Source of the DNA: CAYSRM01 sp964475205
GTDB lineage: Bacteria > Verrucomicrobiota > Kiritimatiellia > UBA8416 > CAYSRM01
Length of the DNA stretch: 7,611 bases
Direction: 5' to 3'
NCBI GenBank assembly: GCA_964475205.1
Contig: CAYYVQ010000088.1
Location: 1 to 7,611 of the forward strand
A model generated the notes under the pieces. The model was not told the origin of the DNA, ran no database searches, and was given only the letters and a program-made list of their open reading frames with translations. Shown piece after piece: positions 5,387-7,611 of the stretch (the first letter of the stretch is position 1; each line of letters opens with the position of its first letter). A program made the position numbers and the translations under genes.

Positions 5387-7068
5387 CTGAGGCTTTCGTC
5401 TTCTCTGTTCCGGGCCATGGTATGGGCTTCTATTGCGGCCATTATTATCTGGTCGGAATCAGAGTCAGAATGCACATACCTTATCCTGCTTTTGAGGGTC
5501 TCGGATTGTGATGCCGGATCTTCGGTAATCACAGTTATGCCTGCAGATGGCTTGAGTCTTGTCATTGCTCTTATCAGTCCGTTTGATTCATGCCCCAGGA
5601 GCTTCTGATGAAGAATGATTGCGTCCAGTCTTGGTGTTTCTTCCAGTGTGGAAAGTGCGGAAGCAAGATCATTTTTCAAATAGAGGTTTTTCACCAGGTC
5701 CTCCAGCCTTTTCTGAAGTGATGGTCTGGTTTTCCCCATGCCAGCAAGAAGTATGTTCCAGCCTCTTATGTAGGCTTGAAGTTCGACCGATAAAGGTGTT
5801 GTAGCTTTGTTTTTGTGCGGACTTCCCCTTGGCACACGGATTCTGAATGTCGGTGTTCCGGCGGGGGAGACCATTAGATCCAGTCCTCCACCTGATTCTT
5901 CCAAAACTGATCGAATAACCGACTCCATGACTCCGGACTCTTCCGAGGCGCTTCGCAGGAGTTGAAGTCTACCGTTTTGAGCATCTTTCTTTGTTGCAGT
6001 CTCAACGAGTATAATGCCGGCATAACCTGAACCGATATTGAATGGAGGTTGATCTGTGGGAGTGTTGACCTTGATTTGGAGATTGCCGGGTTCCTGGAAG
6101 GAATCGGCGGCAATGAGTCCGAGGTTGGTCAGAGCCTGTTCGAGTTGAATGCCGGTTATTCCCACAGGGGGTAATTCGCGGATAATCCGGGTTGTGATAT
6201 CCCATGTATCCGGTAGGCTGTTTCTGATGTGATCTGCAGCGCTCTCTATGTGGTCTGAAATAATTTGTATTGAATCCGTGCTGCCGCTTGCCTGGGCGAG
6301 TTCAAGCAAATGGCCGGCCAGCTTGATGCCGCGGTCTGCCGCAAGCGCTATGGCTTTGCTTGATTCGGCGACCTGGCTGTTCTGGGGCTGTGATCTCTGG
6401 AGGAGTGAGGCGTGGCCTGTTATTCCGCAAAGGATATTATTAAAATCGTTGGCCACTCCCCTCGCGATCTGGCCGATTAGTTGGAGCTTTGCGGCCCTTC
6501 GGTTTTTCATTCGCTTTGTCTCGGTTGCGCTGACATCGCTGAGGAGTATCAGGGAAAGGTCTTCTGATGGTTGCGACCTGAACCGTAGTGTTGTTATTTC
6601 GTCATTGTTTTGCAGTTGTTTTTCTATTTCGTTTGGTTCAGAAGTGTCGAGCAGAAGATCCACGTCATTTTTGTCCAGGCATGGAAAAGCGTTGTTGAGG
6701 GTAGTTCTCCTGCTGAGGTTCCGGCTGGTGAAATTCTTGACTGCGGGGTTGCATCCGGTAATCCTTCCTCTTTTATCTACTGCCAGCAGTCCGTCCCGGA
6801 GGTAATCCATTGCATCAACAAAACGTCCGACTCGCAAACGGCTTTCCTTTTCCGCTGAAAACTGGATTGCCCAAAGCCCGAAGGCTCCGGCGATCAGCAT
6901 GAATCCGAGCGCAAGAAACCATACTATCATAGCGACATGGTTGTAGTGATGGGGCGGTATGAGAGTCTCGAAATATTCCAGCGCCAGATAGACTGCTATC
7001 GTGGCGATGCAGAATAATATGACAAGCAGAACTGCGTAGCTCCACATCTCTGTTCGGAAAAGTCTCAT
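5383..7068 (-). CDS. Membrane PAS-domain hybrid-kinase homologue with degenerate catalytic and receiver motifs (predicted pseudokinase)
   Basis: The 561-residue protein has two transmembrane helices (about 11-31 and 45-68), a PAS-like domain (about 80-180, with DGLLAVDKRGRITGCNPAV), a kinase core (about 190-415) and a receiver-like domain (about 435-550). The fold is readable but the chemistry is lost. The H-box reads GVANDFNNIL (204-213), with N207 where AHDFNN kinases have His. The N-box reads NLGLIAADSF (315-324), with I319 for the Mg-binding Asn. G1 is replaced by VETATKKD (355-362), and G2 by SGVMES before SVIRSVLEESGGGL. In the receiver-like part, A442-G443 replace the acidic pair, H487 replaces the phospho-acceptor Asp and no KP motif remains. 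It probably acts by binding, for example as a membrane sensor or scaffold. The frame is intact over 1.7 kb, so it is not a decaying gene. GAGGAAG 11 nt before the ATG supports the start. Confidence 0.85.
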   Translation of the reverse strand: MRLFRTEMWSYAVLLVILFCIATIAVYLALEYFETLIPPHHYNHVAMIVWFLALGFMLIAGAFGLWAIQFSAEKESRLRVGRFVDAMDYLRDGLLAVDKRGRITGCNPAVKNFTSRNLSRRTTLNNAFPCLDKNDVDLLLDTSEPNEIEKQLQNNDEITTLRFRSQPSEDLSLILLSDVSATETKRMKNRRAAKLQLIGQIARGVANDFNNILCGITGHASLLQRSQPQNSQVAESSKAIALAADRGIKLAGHLLELAQASGSTDSIQIISDHIESAADHIRNSLPDTWDITTRIIRELPPVGITGIQLEQALTNLGLIAADSFQEPGNLQIKVNTPTDQPPFNIGSGYAGIILVETATKKDAQNGRLQLLRSASEESGVMESVIRSVLEESGGGLDLMVSPAGTPTFRIRVPRGSPHKNKATTPLSVELQAYIRGWNILLAGMGKTRPSLQKRLEDLVKNLYLKNDLASALSTLEETPRLDAIILHQKLLGHESNGLIRAMTRLKPSAGITVITEDPASQSETLKSRIRYVHSDSDSDQIIMAAIEAHTMARNREDESLS

Positions 7069-7079
7069 ATTACAAACGG

Positions 7080-7086
7080 CTTCCTC
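7080..7086 (-). promoter_or_regulatory. Ribosome binding site of the pseudokinase gene
   Basis: Read on the minus strand, GAGGAAG lies 11 nt before the ATG at 7068. The stop codon of an open frame that comes out of the neighbouring inverted-repeat element (TGA at 7085-7087) overlaps this site. Confidence 0.5.
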
Positions 7087-7090
7087 AAGC

Positions 7091-7115
7091 AGAAGCAGGA
7101 TTAAGTGCTTCTTTT
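7091..7115. repeat. Short perfect hairpin upstream of the pseudokinase gene
   Basis: AGAAGCA at 7091-7097 pairs perfectly with TGCTTCT at 7106-7112 around an 8-nt loop. On the plus strand it is followed by a short T-run (7112-7115) and resembles a weak terminator, but no plus-strand gene feeds into it. On the minus strand it would sit in the leader of the pseudokinase mRNA, just upstream of the ribosome binding site, without covering it. Confidence 0.45.
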
Positions 7116-7159
7116 ATCTGCAGAATAACTTTTCGAGGAGCACAAATAAAGAGCTTTTT

Positions 7160-7435
7160 ACGGCGTGTTGCCCAAATATCGCGAACCGTGTTGCTGTTGA
7201 TTTTGCCCCGTCTCGCAAGGCGCGCGATGCGTTGCATGCCTGGAAGGCATGTGACGCATCGCGGAACGCCGCGAACGGTCAAAATCAACGCAACCCGCTG
7301 GGCGACAGGCTCTTTTGAGTGATTGCGGCGTTGCAGCTCATCAACTATGCTTCCAGCATGGCCTCTTCGCTGTCGTCTTGCAATCATCTCAAAATAGCCT
7401 CCTCGCACGGTTGTGATATTTGGGCAACACGCCGT
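7160..7435. repeat. Three-way-junction inverted-repeat element (MITE-like or structured RNA)
   Basis: A 21-bp perfect inverted repeat bounds the element (ACGGCGTGTTGCCC... at 7160-7180, its complement at 7415-7435). After a bulge the pairing continues with AACCGTG (7184-7190) against CACGGTT (7406-7412). Inside are two long hairpins. Hairpin 1 (7191-7293) has TTGCTGTTGATTTTG against CAAAATCAACGCAA at its base and a 17-bp tip stem (7224-7240 with 7246-7262). Hairpin 2 (7303-7405) has 7308-7326 pairing with 7380-7399, then GCAGC/GCTGT and CTATGCT/AGCATGG towards the tip. Only about 9 bases (7294-7302) lie between the hairpins. TTTA occurs on both sides (7157-7160 and 7435-7438), as a target duplication would. 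I know no family with this sequence. It may be a non-autonomous transposable element or a structured RNA. Confidence 0.75.
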
Positions 7436-7611
7436 TTATTACTAACCAGGGTTATTTGCAGGGGTTGAAATAACCATGGATAACACTGATTTGGATATGC
7501 GGATAGAATGATTTAGCCCCGAAAATCGGTGGTGTTGGCACGGCAATTCTCATTATGCCATTTTGCCACGTCTGGCGTGGCCAGAGTTCCGGCACGATAT
7601 TGCAGCCACGC
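7436..7611. other. Right-end intergenic region with further inverted repeats
   Basis: No gene is supported in these 176 bases. The region holds the 12-bp inverted repeat at 7446-7479 (annotated separately). A perfect 6-bp hairpin, GCCACG and CGTGGC with a 5-nt loop, lies at 7565-7581. TTGGCACGG at 7535-7543 matches a sigma54 -24 half without a proper -12 half. A minus-strand frame is open from the right edge to TAA at 7513-7515 (32 codons) and a plus-strand frame from ATG 7555 to the edge; neither resembles a known protein. The region may be more repeat DNA. Confidence 0.45.
7446..7479. repeat. 12-bp inverted repeat near the right end
   Basis: GGTTATTT at 7450-7457 pairs perfectly with AAATAACC at 7468-7475 around a 10-nt loop. 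CCA at 7446-7448 with TGG at 7477-7479 extends the stem beyond one G-A mismatch. No T-tract follows on either strand, so it is not a typical terminator. The right arm runs into AACCATGGATAACACTGAT, which reminds me of dispersed ACCACGGATAACAC-type motifs seen between genes elsewhere, but I cannot verify this. Confidence 0.5.

Noticed and set aside
6448..6450. Sequencing error as the cause of His to Asn in the pseudokinase
   Set aside because: A single base change (CAC to AAC) could explain the H-box alone, but the N-box, G1, G2 and receiver motifs are independently lost, so one error does not account for the pattern.
6248..6805. Plus-strand 185-codon open frame
   Set aside because: It is antisense to the pseudokinase gene, whose domains are recognisable, and encodes nothing familiar.
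7091..7115. Intrinsic terminator on the plus strand
   Set aside because: The stem has only 7 bp and is AT-rich, the T-run is short and no plus-strand transcript is expected here, so it is listed only as a hairpin.
7085..7408. Minus-strand gene of about 100 codons through the inverted-repeat element
   Set aside because: Most of it consists of a long palindrome, its composition is strongly Arg-rich and I know no homologue. It is discussed as a finding but not annotated as a gene.
7160..7435. CRISPR array or integron attC site
   Set aside because: There are no regularly spaced direct repeats, and the ends lack the GTTRRRY core of attC; the structure is nested inverted pairing only.
7535..7550. 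Sigma54 promoter at the right end
   Set aside because: The -24 half TTGGCACGG is perfect, but the -12 half reads TTCT instead of TTGC, missing the conserved GC. No gene starts downstream within the window.

Overview
The window most likely comes from a bacterium of the PVC superphylum (Lentisphaerota or Kiritimatiellota would fit best, but I cannot fix the phylum). The strongest evidence is a 53-codon gene at 2050-2211. It encodes a small, very basic protein with the MSQHPSL start and the later NVLKRFER, KGKWK and YGLPK blocks, which I recognise as the PVC signature or small basic protein family. Moderate GC content, Shine-Dalgarno sites of mixed quality and intergenic DNA rich in repeats are compatible with this.

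Layout, left to right. Positions 1-198 hold candidate promoters and no gene I can defend. A NifA/NtrC-type sigma54 enhancer-binding regulator (GAF, AAA+, Fis-type helix-turn-helix) occupies 199-1758. A 291-bp gap follows, carrying a purine-rich stretch and two tandem copies of a 21-bp unit. Next come the PVC signature protein (2050-2211) and, 14 bp later, an exported protein with two SH3b domains and an unassigned C-terminal domain (2226-3182). This unit ends in a good intrinsic terminator (3220-3257). A new promoter (3260-3288) then starts a tight unit of a soluble histidine kinase (3318-4073), a stand-alone receiver protein (4057-4503, overlapping the kinase gene by 17 bp) and panC, pantoate-beta-alanine ligase (4532-5386).

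On the minus strand, stop codon to stop codon with panC, lies a membrane protein (5383-7068). It is built like a PAS-containing hybrid histidine kinase, but the phospho-accepting His, the N-box Asn, the G1 and G2 motifs and the receiver acidic residues have all been replaced. It is most simply read as a pseudokinase with a pseudoreceiver.

Upstream of it, 7160-7435 is a 276-bp element bounded by a 21-bp perfect inverted repeat. It can fold almost end to end into a three-way junction: a closing stem and two long side hairpins. It is flanked by TTTA on both sides, as a small transposable element would be, yet the G-T pairs I could trace all favour folding of the plus strand, as a structured RNA would. 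The last 175 bp hold more inverted repeats and no convincing gene.

Functionally the window is mostly signal transduction: one enhancer-binding activator, one active kinase without a sensor, one receiver without an output domain, and one membrane sensor that has lost catalysis. The last three could be parts of one pathway, but that is inference. The three-way-junction element and the pseudokinase are the best candidates for something undescribed.
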